A stretch of DNA of 64,000 nt from the NCBI GenBank assembly GCA_944800085.1, contig CALYLO010000007.1:62001-126000 (forward strand), given 5' to 3'. A program made the position numbers and the translations under genes. Under the pieces are notes generated by a model that was not told where the DNA came from, made no database searches, and saw nothing but the letters and a program-made list of their open reading frames with translations. The stretch comes from Paenibacillus melissococcoides. GTDB taxonomy: Bacteria; Bacillota; Bacilli; Paenibacillales; Paenibacillaceae. How positions within the stretch are numbered: the stretch's first letter is position 1; every line of letters begins with the position of its first letter. Below are positions 1 to 7,968 of this stretch, one piece after another.

Positions 1-251
1 CGGGATTGGGCAGGGAGAAACCGGCTTGTCCCGGTCCGGACCATGCGCTGGCCCCGAACCTTGGCCACGCCCCCGAACCACGCGCAGGCCCAATAGAAGG
101 CAAGCACGGTCGCCATCGAGAGCAGCATGAAGGACGTCTTGCCGCCCTGGAACAAAAAATAGAAAACACAACTGACATAAATGACAAAAGCAATCAGAAA
201 TGTCCGTCTCCGCGAACGCGGACGGCGGGGCACCAGCTGCGGCGAATTCAT
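1..251 (-). CDS. DUF58 family protein, N-terminal part (runs off the left edge)
   Basis: The frame starts with ATG just after the MoxR stop codon and stays open to the window edge (about 83 residues visible). The N-terminus has a run of Arg/Pro followed by two hydrophobic stretches, which fits the membrane anchor of DUF58 proteins. These are typically encoded directly downstream of a MoxR-type AAA+ ATPase, as here, and the pair is thought to act in chaperone-like assembly or cell-envelope functions. The family call rests mostly on this neighbourhood because the DUF58 domain itself lies outside the window. Confidence 0.6.
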   Translation of the reverse strand, partial: MNSPQLVPRRPRSRRRTFLIAFVIYVSCVFYFLFQGGKTSFMLLSMATVLAFYWACAWFGGVAKVRGQRMVRTGTSRFLPAQS

Positions 252-252
252 G

Positions 253-1209
253 CTACAGCTCCATCCGGACCGGGACCGGCACGCCTCGGACCGCATCCAT
301 CAGCACTTGCTCCGCGGTCAGCCCCTCCATCTTCGCTTCCATATCGAGCAACAGGCGATGAGCCAGGACGAATGGAAGCAGCGTCTTGACATCATCCGGC
401 GTAACATAGCGCCGTCCCTGAATCCATGCTCGGGCCTTCACGGCCTGCATGAGCGCCACGGAAGCGCGCGGGCTTGCGCCCAGCACGATTTTCGAGTGAG
501 TCCTCGTCGCGCGGACCACATCAATAATATAAGAAGCGACGGCATCGTCGATATGAATGCCGCGAGCGGCTTCCCGCATCTTTTCGATCACGGTAATGTC
601 GGTAATCGGCTGAACCTGCTCGGACGGCTGTCCAAGCACATGGCGAGCCAGCATGGCCCGCTCCATCGCTTCATCCGGGTACCCCAGGTTAATCTTGAAC
701 ATAAAGCGATCCAACTGGGCTTCCGGCAATGGGAACGTTCCTTCGAACTCGATGGGGTTCTGAGTGGCGAAGAGCATGAACGGAACCGGGAGCTCGAAGG
801 TCTCCCCGTCCACCGTAATATGGTGCTCCTCCATCGCCTCCAGCAGAGCCGATTGGGTCTTCGTCGTCGCCCGGTTAATCTCGTCCACGAGCAGCACGTT
901 GCACATGACCGGTCCGGGACGGAACACGAATTGCTGGTCTTTGGGGTGGAAAATAAAAACGCCGGTAATGTCCGTCGGCAGCAGATCGGGGTTGCATTGG
1001 ACACGGCGGAACGCCCCGTCCATCGTGCGCGCGAGCGATTTGACCAGCTGCGTCTTGCCCGTTCCCGGCACATCCTCGATAAGGACGTGGCCCCCGGCCA
1101 CCATGGCGGTCAGCATTAATTCAATCTCGAATGACTTCCCTAATATGCATTGATCCAAGGCAGATTGGATCTGTTCCATAATCGAATGCAGCGATGATTG
1201 CGAATGCAA
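253..1209 (-). CDS. MoxR-family AAA+ ATPase
   Basis: A 318-residue cytoplasmic AAA+ protein of normal family length. A Walker A motif (PGTGKT) lies near residue 50 and a Walker B (LLVDEIN) near residue 107, followed by a sensor region with TQNPIEFEGTFPLPEAQLDRF, which is characteristic of MoxR ATPases. The C-terminal helical lid follows. The start has a good RBS (GGAGG, 11 bases upstream). The gene is one base short of touching the downstream DUF58 gene, so the two form an operon. MoxR proteins are thought to remodel or mature partner proteins; the substrate here is unknown. Confidence 0.9.
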   Translation of the reverse strand: MHSQSSLHSIMEQIQSALDQCILGKSFEIELMLTAMVAGGHVLIEDVPGTGKTQLVKSLARTMDGAFRRVQCNPDLLPTDITGVFIFHPKDQQFVFRPGPVMCNVLLVDEINRATTKTQSALLEAMEEHHITVDGETFELPVPFMLFATQNPIEFEGTFPLPEAQLDRFMFKINLGYPDEAMERAMLARHVLGQPSEQVQPITDITVIEKMREAARGIHIDDAVASYIIDVVRATRTHSKIVLGASPRASVALMQAVKARAWIQGRRYVTPDDVKTLLPFVLAHRLLLDMEAKMEGLTAEQVLMDAVRGVPVPVRMEL

Positions 1210-1765
1210 GGAAAAACCTCCTCCACAACGGTTATATAAGGAAATATGCCCAAATTTTATATTTTCTCCAGCATGGGGTTCCTAAGCGAAGTTGCCTTAC
1301 ATTTCCTCATTTTACACCATTCTATGGTGAAGGTACATCAACAACTCCTTTCATCTTTGAGCTAATTAATGGCATAAAACAAGGGGTATCCCAAAAGTAG
1401 TATTTCACTACAGTGAGATAGCCCCCCCTGATTCTCAAAGCTCGACTCGCCGAAAAATTGCAAAAATACACCTTTCCTTTATGACGTGTACTCCGTTACA
1501 GGGAATCCTGCAAAACGGCATCAATTTCTGACTATTCAATCAATAATAGACAAAAATCGATGAAAATAATGTACTTTTGCAGGAACTTAATCAAGTAGCG
1601 GCTTAATGAGCAGAAATTGCTGCATCCACGCAGCATTTCACTGCTTCATCCATCTTTCACCGGTTTGCGTGCCGCCGTTTTTCCCGCATCCACATTCTCT
1701 GTTACCTCGTCATCTCCATCATTTTGCCATGCCTATAAGACACTCCCTGTCTGCTCGACCCGCGC
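1210..1765. other. Intergenic stretch between moxR and spoVAE
   Basis: About 550 bases without a convincing gene. It holds the moxR promoter region, and in its middle an AT-richer block bounded by a near-perfect inverted repeat (listed separately). Short open frames in it show no family signature or convincing RBS. I see no clear intrinsic terminator for spoVAE. Confidence 0.6.
1458..1582. repeat. MITE-like element with terminal inverted repeats
   Basis: The block begins TTGCAAAAATACA (1458-1470) and ends TGTACTTTTGCAG (1570-1582). These ends are imperfect inverted repeats of each other, and a third related TCCTGCAAAA motif occurs inside. It contains no gene and is AT-richer than its surroundings. 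This is the layout of a small non-autonomous element or a dispersed intergenic repeat. Without the rest of the genome I cannot show that it is repeated. Confidence 0.35.
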
Positions 1766-2116
1766 TTACCCTTTGGGCCGTACGAAGAGAGATGCCAGGA
1801 AGGAGAAGACAATTGCCGCCGATATGCCCGCGCTTGTCGTCTTGAAAATGCCGCTGACGGCGCCGATCCATCCATCCGACTTCAAATCGGTAATCGCCCC
1901 GTGCACAAGGGAGTTGCCGAAGCTCGTAATCGGAACCGTGACGCCCGCGCCGGCGAATTCGATCAACGGCTCGTACCAGCCCAAGCCGTCCACGACCGCG
2001 CCGGTAACGACCAGCAGCGCCATCGTGTGGGCCGGCGTCAGCTTCGCGACATCGAACAGCAGCTGCCCGATGACGCAGATCAGCCCTCCCACGATAAATG
2101 CCCATACAAAAATCAT
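1766..2116 (-). CDS. spoVAE: Stage V sporulation protein AE (SpoVAEb-type)
   Basis: A 116-residue membrane protein with about four hydrophobic segments. The start ATG overlaps the spoVAD stop (ATGA), indicating translational coupling. The motifs GWYEPLIEFAGAGVTVPITSFGNSLVHGA match the SpoVAC/SpoVAE family and resemble the upstream spoVAC protein. In Bacillus the SpoVA proteins form the inner-membrane channel that moves dipicolinic acid-Ca into the forespore and releases it at germination. The operon here has only C, D and E, a common reduced arrangement. Confidence 0.93.
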   Translation of the reverse strand: MIFVWAFIVGGLICVIGQLLFDVAKLTPAHTMALLVVTGAVVDGLGWYEPLIEFAGAGVTVPITSFGNSLVHGAITDLKSDGWIGAVSGIFKTTSAGISAAIVFSFLASLFVRPKG

Positions 2117-3138
2117 GATTCGTCTCCTCCCATCTCGATCGTTACCGCATGAGCGATGCAAGGAATGCTCTCTCCTTGCTGGTAGGACAGCGGGGACATG
2201 AGGGCGCCGGTCGCCACGATCATGACCTTCTTCAGTTCGCCCTCCCTCATCCGCTTCAGAATATGTCCGTACGTGACGACAGCCGAGCAAGCCGCTCCGC
2301 TTCCTCCCGCTTGCACATCCCCCTTCTGCTTGGCCATGTCGTACATCATTAGCCCGCAATCCTGATAGTTCGTCGTCTGGATGTTGATGTCGTGTTTTTT
2401 GAACAAATCTTTGGCGATCCCGTAACCGACGGTGGCCAAATCTCCGGTCACAATCATGTCATAATAAGCGGGGTTGCGCTTCAAATCGGTCAAATGGGTC
2501 TGAATCGTATCGACGGCCGCCGGCGCCATTGCCGCCCCCATATTGAACGGGTCTTTGATGCCCAGATCGACAATTTTGCCGATCGTCGCGGCGGTCACTT
2601 TCGGTCCGTGGCCTTTGTTGCCGACGATGGCCACACCGGCGCCGGTCACGGTATATTGCGCGGTAGGCGGCTTCTGGGAGCCGTATTCCGTCGGATAGCG
2701 GAACTGCTTCTCTACGGAGCAGTTATGGCTGCATGTGCCGGCCATGACGATATTCGCGTTGCCGGAATCGACCAGCAGCGATCCGAGGGCCAGCGCCTCC
2801 ATCGAGGTGGAGCAGGCGCTGAAGACGCCGATGTATGGCACCCCCAGCTCGCGTGCGGCGAAGGAGTTGCTAATAATCTGGTTCATCAGGTCTCCGCCGA
2901 CGAAATAATCCAGGTCATCCTGCGTAATGTTCGCATTGACGATGGCGAGTTGGGAGGCCTGTTCCAGCAGCTTGCGCTCCGCCTTTTCCCAGCTTGGCTC
3001 CCTCAAATCCAAATCTTCGTGAACAAAGTCAAAGTCGGCGGCCAGAGGCCCTTTTCCTTCTTCGGGGCCAACTACGGTCGCGGTGCCGATAATGACCGGT
3101 TGATTGGCGAACCGCCATGTATGGCGTCCTATACGCAT
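2113..3138 (-). CDS. spoVAD: Stage V sporulation protein AD
   Basis: A 341-residue protein of full family length with a thiolase-like fold. The visible motif GVFSACSTSMEALALGS carries the Cys of the thiolase-like site, and the C-terminus has GGSGAACSAVV. SpoVAD is the soluble SpoVA component, known in Bacillus to bind dipicolinic acid. It sits between spoVAC and spoVAE, with a 36-base gap upstream and a 4-base overlap downstream. Expression is expected in the forespore late in sporulation (sigma-G); I did not identify a clear sigma-G promoter. Confidence 0.95.
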   Translation of the reverse strand: MRIGRHTWRFANQPVIIGTATVVGPEEGKGPLAADFDFVHEDLDLREPSWEKAERKLLEQASQLAIVNANITQDDLDYFVGGDLMNQIISNSFAARELGVPYIGVFSACSTSMEALALGSLLVDSGNANIVMAGTCSHNCSVEKQFRYPTEYGSQKPPTAQYTVTGAGVAIVGNKGHGPKVTAATIGKIVDLGIKDPFNMGAAMAPAAVDTIQTHLTDLKRNPAYYDMIVTGDLATVGYGIAKDLFKKHDINIQTTNYQDCGLMMYDMAKQKGDVQAGGSGAACSAVVTYGHILKRMREGELKKVMIVATGALMSPLSYQQGESIPCIAHAVTIEMGGDES

Positions 3139-3174
3139 CGGATTGCCTCCTTTACCATCTGGGAACGTCCGGCA

Positions 3175-3678
3175 TCAATGCTCGAACTGTATCCCGAAAA
3201 TGAAATAGATGAGCGCAATGAAAAAGGCCGCCACCGTTCCGAACACGATGACAGAGCCGGCCAGCTTGAACATATGGCCGCCGACCCCCAGCACGAAGCC
3301 TTCGCTCCGGTGCTCCAGCGCCGCGGAGCACATCGAGTTGGCGAACCCGGTCACGGGAACCGCCGTGCCCGCGCCGGCCCATTGCGCGAGTTTGTCATAC
3401 ACGCCCAGGCTTGTCAGAATGACGGAGGTCAGCACAAGAATGACGACCGTCGGGCTTGCCGCCTCTTTCTTCGTCATATCGAAAAACGTGATTAATATTT
3501 GTTCAATGGCTTGTCCAATCAGGCAGATCGTTCCTCCCACTAAAAAAGCCCGTACGCAATTTTTCCATACGGGGCGGGAAGGTTCACGCTGCTTGGCGAT
3601 CTGCTTATACTCTTGCTCCGAGATGGTCTTTCCACCAGAAGTCCAAGTTGTGGACCCGGATTTAGCCGAATTCGCCAC
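3175..3678 (-). CDS. spoVAC: Stage V sporulation protein AC
   Basis: A 167-residue membrane protein when started at GTG (3678), chosen because AGGAGG lies 8 bases upstream; the open frame extends further but without an RBS. Hydrophobic segments alternate with the motif GVYDKLAQWAGAGTAVPVTGFANSM, diagnostic of SpoVAC. In Bacillus SpoVAC acts as a mechanosensitive channel for dipicolinic acid. It is the first gene of the spoVACDE operon. Confidence 0.94.
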   Translation of the reverse strand: MANSAKSGSTTWTSGGKTISEQEYKQIAKQREPSRPVWKNCVRAFLVGGTICLIGQAIEQILITFFDMTKKEAASPTVVILVLTSVILTSLGVYDKLAQWAGAGTAVPVTGFANSMCSAALEHRSEGFVLGVGGHMFKLAGSVIVFGTVAAFFIALIYFIFGIQFEH

Positions 3679-3775
3679 TGATACACCTCCTGCATCCAAT
3701 CTGATTTTCAATTGTATGCATTCAGTATTTGTCATTGGTGGATAAAATATGTCTCATCTCCATGACCCACCAAGT

Positions 3776-3868
3776 TTACAGCCCTAATCCGAACAGCAGC
3801 AGGCACACGATGACCAAGAGGACGAACAATACCAAGATGATATCCCACGCTTGCAGCTTCATTTCCAT
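3776..3868 (-). CDS. Tiny hydrophobic protein, possibly sporulation-associated
   Basis: A 30-residue frame (MEMKLQAWDIIL..., then a solid Leu/Val/Ile/Cys stretch ending FGLGL) preceded by a purine-rich GGAAAGGATG tract. It has the size and composition of the YjcZ-like small hydrophobic spore proteins of Bacillus, and it lies immediately upstream of spoVAC on the same strand. No diagnostic motif exists at this length, so the role is inferred from composition and position only. Confidence 0.4.
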   Translation of the reverse strand: MEMKLQAWDIILVLFVLLVIVCLLLFGLGL

Positions 3869-4085
3869 AAGTCCATCATCCTTTCCGGTTATCCCTTGCT
3901 TCTAACGTATGCAGTTGGGCCTGAATGGGGCACACATCCAAATGACACGATTATTAGGGAAAGGCCTCAGGCTAGAGCTGTGATAAGCCCGGTTGGCAAC
4001 GCTTCCCGCGAGGTGTACAATGGAGGGCGATTCGCATGGCAGGCCACAGCGCCTGGCGGATGACCACTTCAATCAGGAAGAAGGG

Positions 4086-5156
4086 ATGACGATGCTGAAC
4101 CGGCAGCGCCCTGGCGAGAAGACGGCCTTTCAGGAAATCGCTTCGTACGAAGCTTCGATCGATCTGCAGACCGACATGGTCTTGGTGTATGGAATGGATG
4201 ACACGATGGAGGAGCGGGTATGCGGCTGGTCGGCGCAAGGGTATCGCGTCGGTCTCATGACCGGCACGGCATGGGGCGAATACCAGCCTTATTTGAACGG
4301 GAGGTTCGACGGACGCCAGCATTGGGACGAGGGACAGACCCGGGCCAACGGGACCCGGCTGATTCATGAGACCGATGATGTGCCTTATATGGTGCCGACG
4401 GTGTCTTTCGCGGATTACATAACGGAACGGCTGAAAAAAGCCGTGGATGCCGGCGTAGACGCCTTCTTTATGGAAGAGCCGGAATTTTGGGTGGAGGCCG
4501 GGTATTCCCCTTCGTTCCGGCGCGAATGGGAGCTGTATTATCACGAGCCGTGGATGCCCCCTCATCAGTCGCCGGATGCCCAGTACCGGGCGTCCAAGCT
4601 GAAGACGCATTTGTATGCCCGGGCGATGGAACGCATCAGCTCCGCGCTCAAGTCTTACGCCAAGCATGCGCTCGGGCGTCATATCCATGTGTACGTGGCG
4701 ACGCACAGCCTCATCAACTACTGCCAATGCTGCAGCGATCCGGTCACGCTGGAAGGCCCGTTCGTCGATTTGTTCGACGGGCAATTATCGGTGCGGCCGA
4801 GCGTGACGATCGGGCCGGGGGAGCAGGCCTTGCTGTATGATCTGAAGCAGGCGCAGCAGAGCGGCCGGGAACTGGTCCTCGTCGACGCGGCCGGACGGGT
4901 TGTCCCGCAGCCGGACGACGGCCCCGCCGATGCAGGGGACGCGGAGTCACTGCGCTATACGGCGCGCGGGCCGGCCGGTGTCCGGGCGGTGCTGCGGTTC
5001 TATGCGCCGACTGCCCCGGCGCAGGCGACCGTGCAAAGCGGCGGCCGGGCATACCCGTTCGATCTCGCCTGGGATGAAGCGTCCTCGACCTTCACGATCA
5101 GCTTCATTCACCCGGCGGGCGGTGTGGAGATTGCGATTACGCCAGGCGTAAAATAG
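4086..5156 (+). CDS. Uncharacterised protein, possibly a shortened glycosidase-like enzyme
   Basis: A 356-residue frame from ATG 4086 (preceded by AGGAAGAAGGG). The first half has the look of a TIM-barrel or deacetylase-like protein (DMVLVYGMDD; DAFFMEEPEFW with adjacent acidic residues). The second half is a beta-rich domain. The join near residue 225 (HSLINYCQ followed by CCSDPVT) is abrupt and Cys-rich, which could mean an internal in-frame deletion relative to an ancestral gene. No signal peptide is visible. A clear intrinsic terminator follows. I do not recognise a specific family. Confidence 0.6.
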   Translation: MTMLNRQRPGEKTAFQEIASYEASIDLQTDMVLVYGMDDTMEERVCGWSAQGYRVGLMTGTAWGEYQPYLNGRFDGRQHWDEGQTRANGTRLIHETDDVPYMVPTVSFADYITERLKKAVDAGVDAFFMEEPEFWVEAGYSPSFRREWELYYHEPWMPPHQSPDAQYRASKLKTHLYARAMERISSALKSYAKHALGRHIHVYVATHSLINYCQCCSDPVTLEGPFVDLFDGQLSVRPSVTIGPGEQALLYDLKQAQQSGRELVLVDAAGRVVPQPDDGPADAGDAESLRYTARGPAGVRAVLRFYAPTAPAQATVQSGGRAYPFDLAWDEASSTFTISFIHPAGGVEIAITPGVK

Positions 5157-5198
5157 CCGCATCCCGGTTGCTTCAGGCATGCGGCAGACCTCATGAGC

Positions 5199-5247
5199 AA
5201 GGCTTCCCGTGTTGGGCTGTTACAGCCGTTTGCGGGAAGCCTTTTTG
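5199..5247 (+). terminator. Rho-independent terminator
   Basis: The inverted repeat AAGGCTTCCCG / CGGGAAGCCTT encloses a short inner hairpin (GGCTGTTACAGCC) and is followed by a T-run on the + strand. It terminates the 4086-5156 gene. Confidence 0.8.
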
Positions 5248-5303
5248 ATAGTTAAAGCCTGTAGGGGCTTGGTGTTGAAACTTGGGGTCATACGCAAGCT
5301 TGT

Positions 5304-5966
5304 CTATGCTTCGAACATAAGGTGCCCGAACCGTTCCGGCACATGGAAATTGACCGCCCCCGTCGGCGACCAGGCATCGAACGTCCGCTTTCCGTCCTCG
5401 CCCTCGTCGATCCGGAACCAATTGATCCGCCAGCAATCTCCCGGCTGAGGCGCCCGCCCCAGATCCGCGAACGCGATCGCCGCCTCATAGACAAGGAGCC
5501 GCTGCGGCTCGCTGACATAGGTTACCGTCGTCCGCAGCAGCCGGGCATCCCACTCGGGCTGGAACAGCTTGTCCTTGCCCGGTTCGCATACGATTCGCGA
5601 ATCGAAGACAATATTATGCGGGCTGATATTGAATTCATAATACGCTTCCGCGTCTTCCCCCGGCCGGATGAAGCATTCCACCACGTCCGCTTCGAACAAG
5701 GGCTCATCCCGCTTCGTATAAGGGCTGACAATGCGTTCATCCTCGCATTCGAAACGAAGATATAAGCTCCGATCGGACCAGCAGGCCTGAACCTGGGTGC
5801 GGTAGCGCGGAGCTTCCCCGGTGGCGACATCGGCCAGGACGGCCGCCTTCGCTTCCTTCCAATCCGGTTCGCCGTCTGGAACGCGGCGGCATATGTAGCT
5901 GGGCACCGCGCTATCCGTTGCCTTGCTGGATACTGCTTCTGTGTTCGCCTCTGATGTCATTGCCAT
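5304..5966 (-). CDS. Carbohydrate-binding family 9-like protein
   Basis: A 220-residue protein from ATG 5966 (GAGGAAGGA just upstream). The core has the features of CBM9-like beta-sandwich proteins: ACWSDRSLYLRFECED, then DVVECFIRPGEDAEAYYEFNISP and a C-terminal WRINWFRID...FDAWSP. There is no signal peptide, so it is probably cytoplasmic or part of a sugar-handling pathway that cannot be named from the sequence. It converges on the + strand gene at 4086-5156. Confidence 0.75.
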   Translation of the reverse strand: MAMTSEANTEAVSSKATDSAVPSYICRRVPDGEPDWKEAKAAVLADVATGEAPRYRTQVQACWSDRSLYLRFECEDERIVSPYTKRDEPLFEADVVECFIRPGEDAEAYYEFNISPHNIVFDSRIVCEPGKDKLFQPEWDARLLRTTVTYVSEPQRLLVYEAAIAFADLGRAPQPGDCWRINWFRIDEGEDGKRTFDAWSPTGAVNFHVPERFGHLMFEA

Positions 5967-6102
5967 CTTCCTTCCTCTGTCCATCTCGTTGTTCCGGCTC
6001 GTTCATTATAGCAAATTCGCCCCGCCGGAGCAGGTGCCGGTTTGCCGCGCGGCCCATCCGGGTAAAGTATGGACAACCCTATGCAGCAAGGAGGGAAGCC
6101 GA

Positions 6103-6454
6103 ATGCCCTGGAACGAGCACAATTATCCTCCGTCCATGAAGCATCTGTTGTCCGAGGTGTGCCGACCAAGGCGATTGAGATTGCCAACGCTTTGTTGGAG
6201 GAAGGCATGGAAGAAGGGCGCGCGATTGCGATCGCGAGCACTTCCCGGACCATTCCGGGCAGGAGCACGTCCTTCATGTCGTCCCGGCCGGCGAGGATTG
6301 GGCCGTGAAAGCCGAAGGGCGGGAGCATCCGCTCATGACGGCGCCGACGAAGCAGGAGGCCGTTCAATACGCGCAGCATCGGAAGGCGTCCGATGGAGCC
6401 GATATCGTCATTCACCGGCAAGACGGCACCATTCAGAGCCGCCGCACGACATGA
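6103..6454 (+). pseudogene. Broken gene of the DUF2188/YdaT type
   Basis: Three reading frames are needed to follow one recognisable protein. It starts MPWNEHNYPPSMKHL, shifts after SEV to a frame reading TKAIEIANALLEEGMEEGRAIAIA, and shifts again to EHFPDHSGQEHVLHVVPAGEDWAVK...ADIVIHRQDGTIQS. A few codons between the second and third segments are also missing. The RBS (AAGGAGGGAAG) is intact. Small proteins of this type are common in Bacillales, of unknown role. At least two frame disruptions make this a pseudogene unless the sequence is in error. Confidence 0.75.
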
Positions 6455-6572
6455 TGCGATGACCCCTTACGAGCGCGAATGCCCGCGCAGCACGGCTCTG
6501 GGGCCGTGTTGCACGGGACAACGGTGGAGCGTATTGGCTCAGAAAAGGGCTGGCCTTTTCGCGATGCGTCTG

Positions 6573-6860
6573 CTACAAGTGACCTTTATTTTTGTAAAAT
6601 TCATGGTAAAGCTTCATTAACGCCCGCTTCTCTATCCGGGAGACATAGCTGCGCGAGATGCCCAACTCCTTGGCGATCTCCCGCTGTGTCCGTTCCTCTC
6701 CACCCCCATCCAGACCGAAGCGGCCGCGAATCACTTCCTGCTCCCGCTCATCGAGAATGTCCAGATTCCGGTAAATTTTGCTTTTCTCAATCTTGAGCTG
6801 CACTTTATCGACTACTTCATCGCCGTCCGTGCCGAGAATATCGATCAGCGTGATCTCGTT
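6573..6860 (-). pseudogene. sigK: 3' part of sigK (mother-cell sigma factor K), N-terminal half absent
   Basis: Reading leftward from 6860, the frame NEITLIDILGTDGDEVVDKVQ, then DILDEREQEVIRGRFGLDGG, then TQREIAKELGISRSYVSRIEKRALMKLYHEFYK is the C-terminal part of sigma-K, with region 3 and the region 4 helix-turn-helix. Upstream of the Asn-Glu codons the frame hits a stop within four codons (TAA), and the sequence changes to AT-rich phage-like DNA. In B. subtilis the skin element interrupts sigK at this same Asn-Glu position and is excised in the mother cell. The 5' half should then lie on the same strand at the far end of the element, but no such half is present up to 64000. Confidence 0.9.
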
Positions 6861-7186
6861 AACATCAGGTGTTTATCCGTTTTGTGTTTGCCGTACGCGG
6901 AAGTGATCAAGGAATCCAAAAGACCGTCTTTCTTCAAGAAATTACGCTTCAACTCGGTTATTATATTGTGGTTTCTCTGGTCTAAAAAGCATTCCAGTAC
7001 ATCTAACGTATTCAAAAAATCTTCATCTATTTCCAAACTTCTCGACGCATATTCATTTCTTAACATTTCAAAGCGCAGTTCATCCACTTCTAATAAACAG
7101 TCCACAATCTCTGGATATTGTTGTCCCATCTCGTAGTAGAATATAGAAATAAGAACCTCTCCATTTTGTGAGTATTGATTGATCAT
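6845..7186 (-). CDS. Uncharacterised protein ending across the sigK junction
   Basis: A 113-residue acidic protein (MINQYSQNGEVLISIFYYEMG..., with many Glu/Leu/Asp) starting at ATG 7186. Its last codons are made from sigK sequence read in another frame, so its natural C-terminus was probably different before the junction formed. It follows the LytTR gene on the same strand after a 200-base spacer with a long perfect palindrome. I do not recognise a family. AT-rich like the agr-like genes. Confidence 0.6.
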   Translation of the reverse strand: MINQYSQNGEVLISIFYYEMGQQYPEIVDCLLEVDELRFEMLRNEYASRSLEIDEDFLNTLDVLECFLDQRNHNIITELKRNFLKKDGLLDSLITSAYGKHKTDKHLMLTRSR

Positions 7187-7298
7187 TTCATCAAGTCCCC
7201 CTCTATGAGAAAATGATATCCATATGTATTAACGGACATGTTTTCACTCTATCACCGTTCGCCTACATATCTTGTCGAAGGCCGTCGAATTGCATTTC

Positions 7299-7322
7299 AA
7301 AATCGATACTAGTATCGATTTT
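7299..7322. promoter_or_regulatory. 24-bp perfect palindrome in the spacer before the junction gene
   Basis: The sequence around the centre ATACTAGTAT is perfectly self-complementary over 24 bases, including flanking A and T runs. It lies between the LytTR gene and the 113-residue gene. It could be a dimer-binding operator or, because of the flanking A/T runs, a bidirectional terminator with a tight loop. The sequence alone does not decide. Confidence 0.5.
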
Positions 7323-7385
7323 TCTTTACATTCCCGCATCAAATAGTTATAATAAATATTTTCAAAAACAAAAAAGAAGACCTTT

Positions 7386-7754
7386 CTAGGCCTTCTTTTG
7401 AATCAAGTGTTCTACGTGTTTTTTCTTTACTCTTGCCACGTTGCACGTTGCAGCATTGTCGGCAAAATGGGCGGTTATCGCGTATTTTGTTTCCGTCACC
7501 ATCTTGATTCGTTTTATATTCACAAGGTTTCCATTATCAAGCTGCTTAAATTGAGGAAAAGCAACTTTACACGATTCGAGGGTCAGCAAGACGGTGAAAA
7601 CCCCGACAGTCGTATGAAATCGAGGAACAAAATAATTTTTCTTTGGTTGAAATACATCTATGAAGTATATTTCCCCGATTTTGAATGAATCATACTCGCC
7701 GGTTAATCGGTCATCTACAACCCTGACTCCGAGTATTTCGATGTCTTCTTTCAT
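7386..7754 (-). CDS. Stand-alone LytTR DNA-binding regulator
   Basis: A 122-residue protein from ATG 7754. The segment from about residue 25 follows the LytTR pattern: IYFIDVFQPKKNYFVPRFHT, a central VLLTLESCK helix, then FKQLDNGNLVNIKRIKMV and a final VARVKKKHVEHL. Unlike AgrA it has no receiver domain. LytTR proteins bind paired direct repeats in promoters. It is the last gene of an agr-like operon, 12 bases after the AgrD-like peptide gene, and is the obvious output of that cassette. How the signal reaches it without a receiver domain is unclear. Confidence 0.8.
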   Translation of the reverse strand: MKEDIEILGVRVVDDRLTGEYDSFKIGEIYFIDVFQPKKNYFVPRFHTTVGVFTVLLTLESCKVAFPQFKQLDNGNLVNIKRIKMVTETKYAITAHFADNAATCNVARVKKKHVEHLIQKKA

Positions 7755-7766
7755 TATCAATCCTAC

Positions 7767-7892
7767 TTACTTATATTTCTTTAGTTCTGCCGGAAGCTTC
7801 GGGGAACCGATAAATGTCTTTAGATTTCGAGCGGAGATCTTCGCGCTCGTCTCCAATACTTTCGACAGTTTTCTCGCTATAATTTTCTTCAT
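7767..7892 (-). CDS. AgrD-like peptide precursor without cysteine
   Basis: A 41-residue frame with an excellent RBS (AGGAGGGGGCGGGA before ATG). It has a basic amphipathic N-terminus (MKKIIARKLSKVLE), then ARNLKTFIG and a C-terminal SPKLPAELKKYK. The tail matches the conserved P-x-(V/L)-P-x-x-L signature of AgrD precursors. It lies 76 bases downstream of AgrB, the usual gene order. The position where AgrD has its ring-forming Cys is Leu24; there is no Cys at all, and only Thr26 or Ser30 could act as nucleophiles. It is either a variant signal or a decayed one. Confidence 0.65.
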   Translation of the reverse strand: MKKIIARKLSKVLETSAKISARNLKTFIGSPKLPAELKKYK

Positions 7893-7968
7893 TCCCGCCC
7901 CCTCCTTTCCTCGGTAGTATTAGTATTGCCTGGATTAGAAATATTAATGCAATCGAAGATGATTGAAA

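Noticed and set aside
181..1119. A 312-residue + strand frame over moxR
   Set aside because: It is the antisense shadow of a well-conserved AAA+ gene; composition (His/Arg-rich) is typical of such artefacts.
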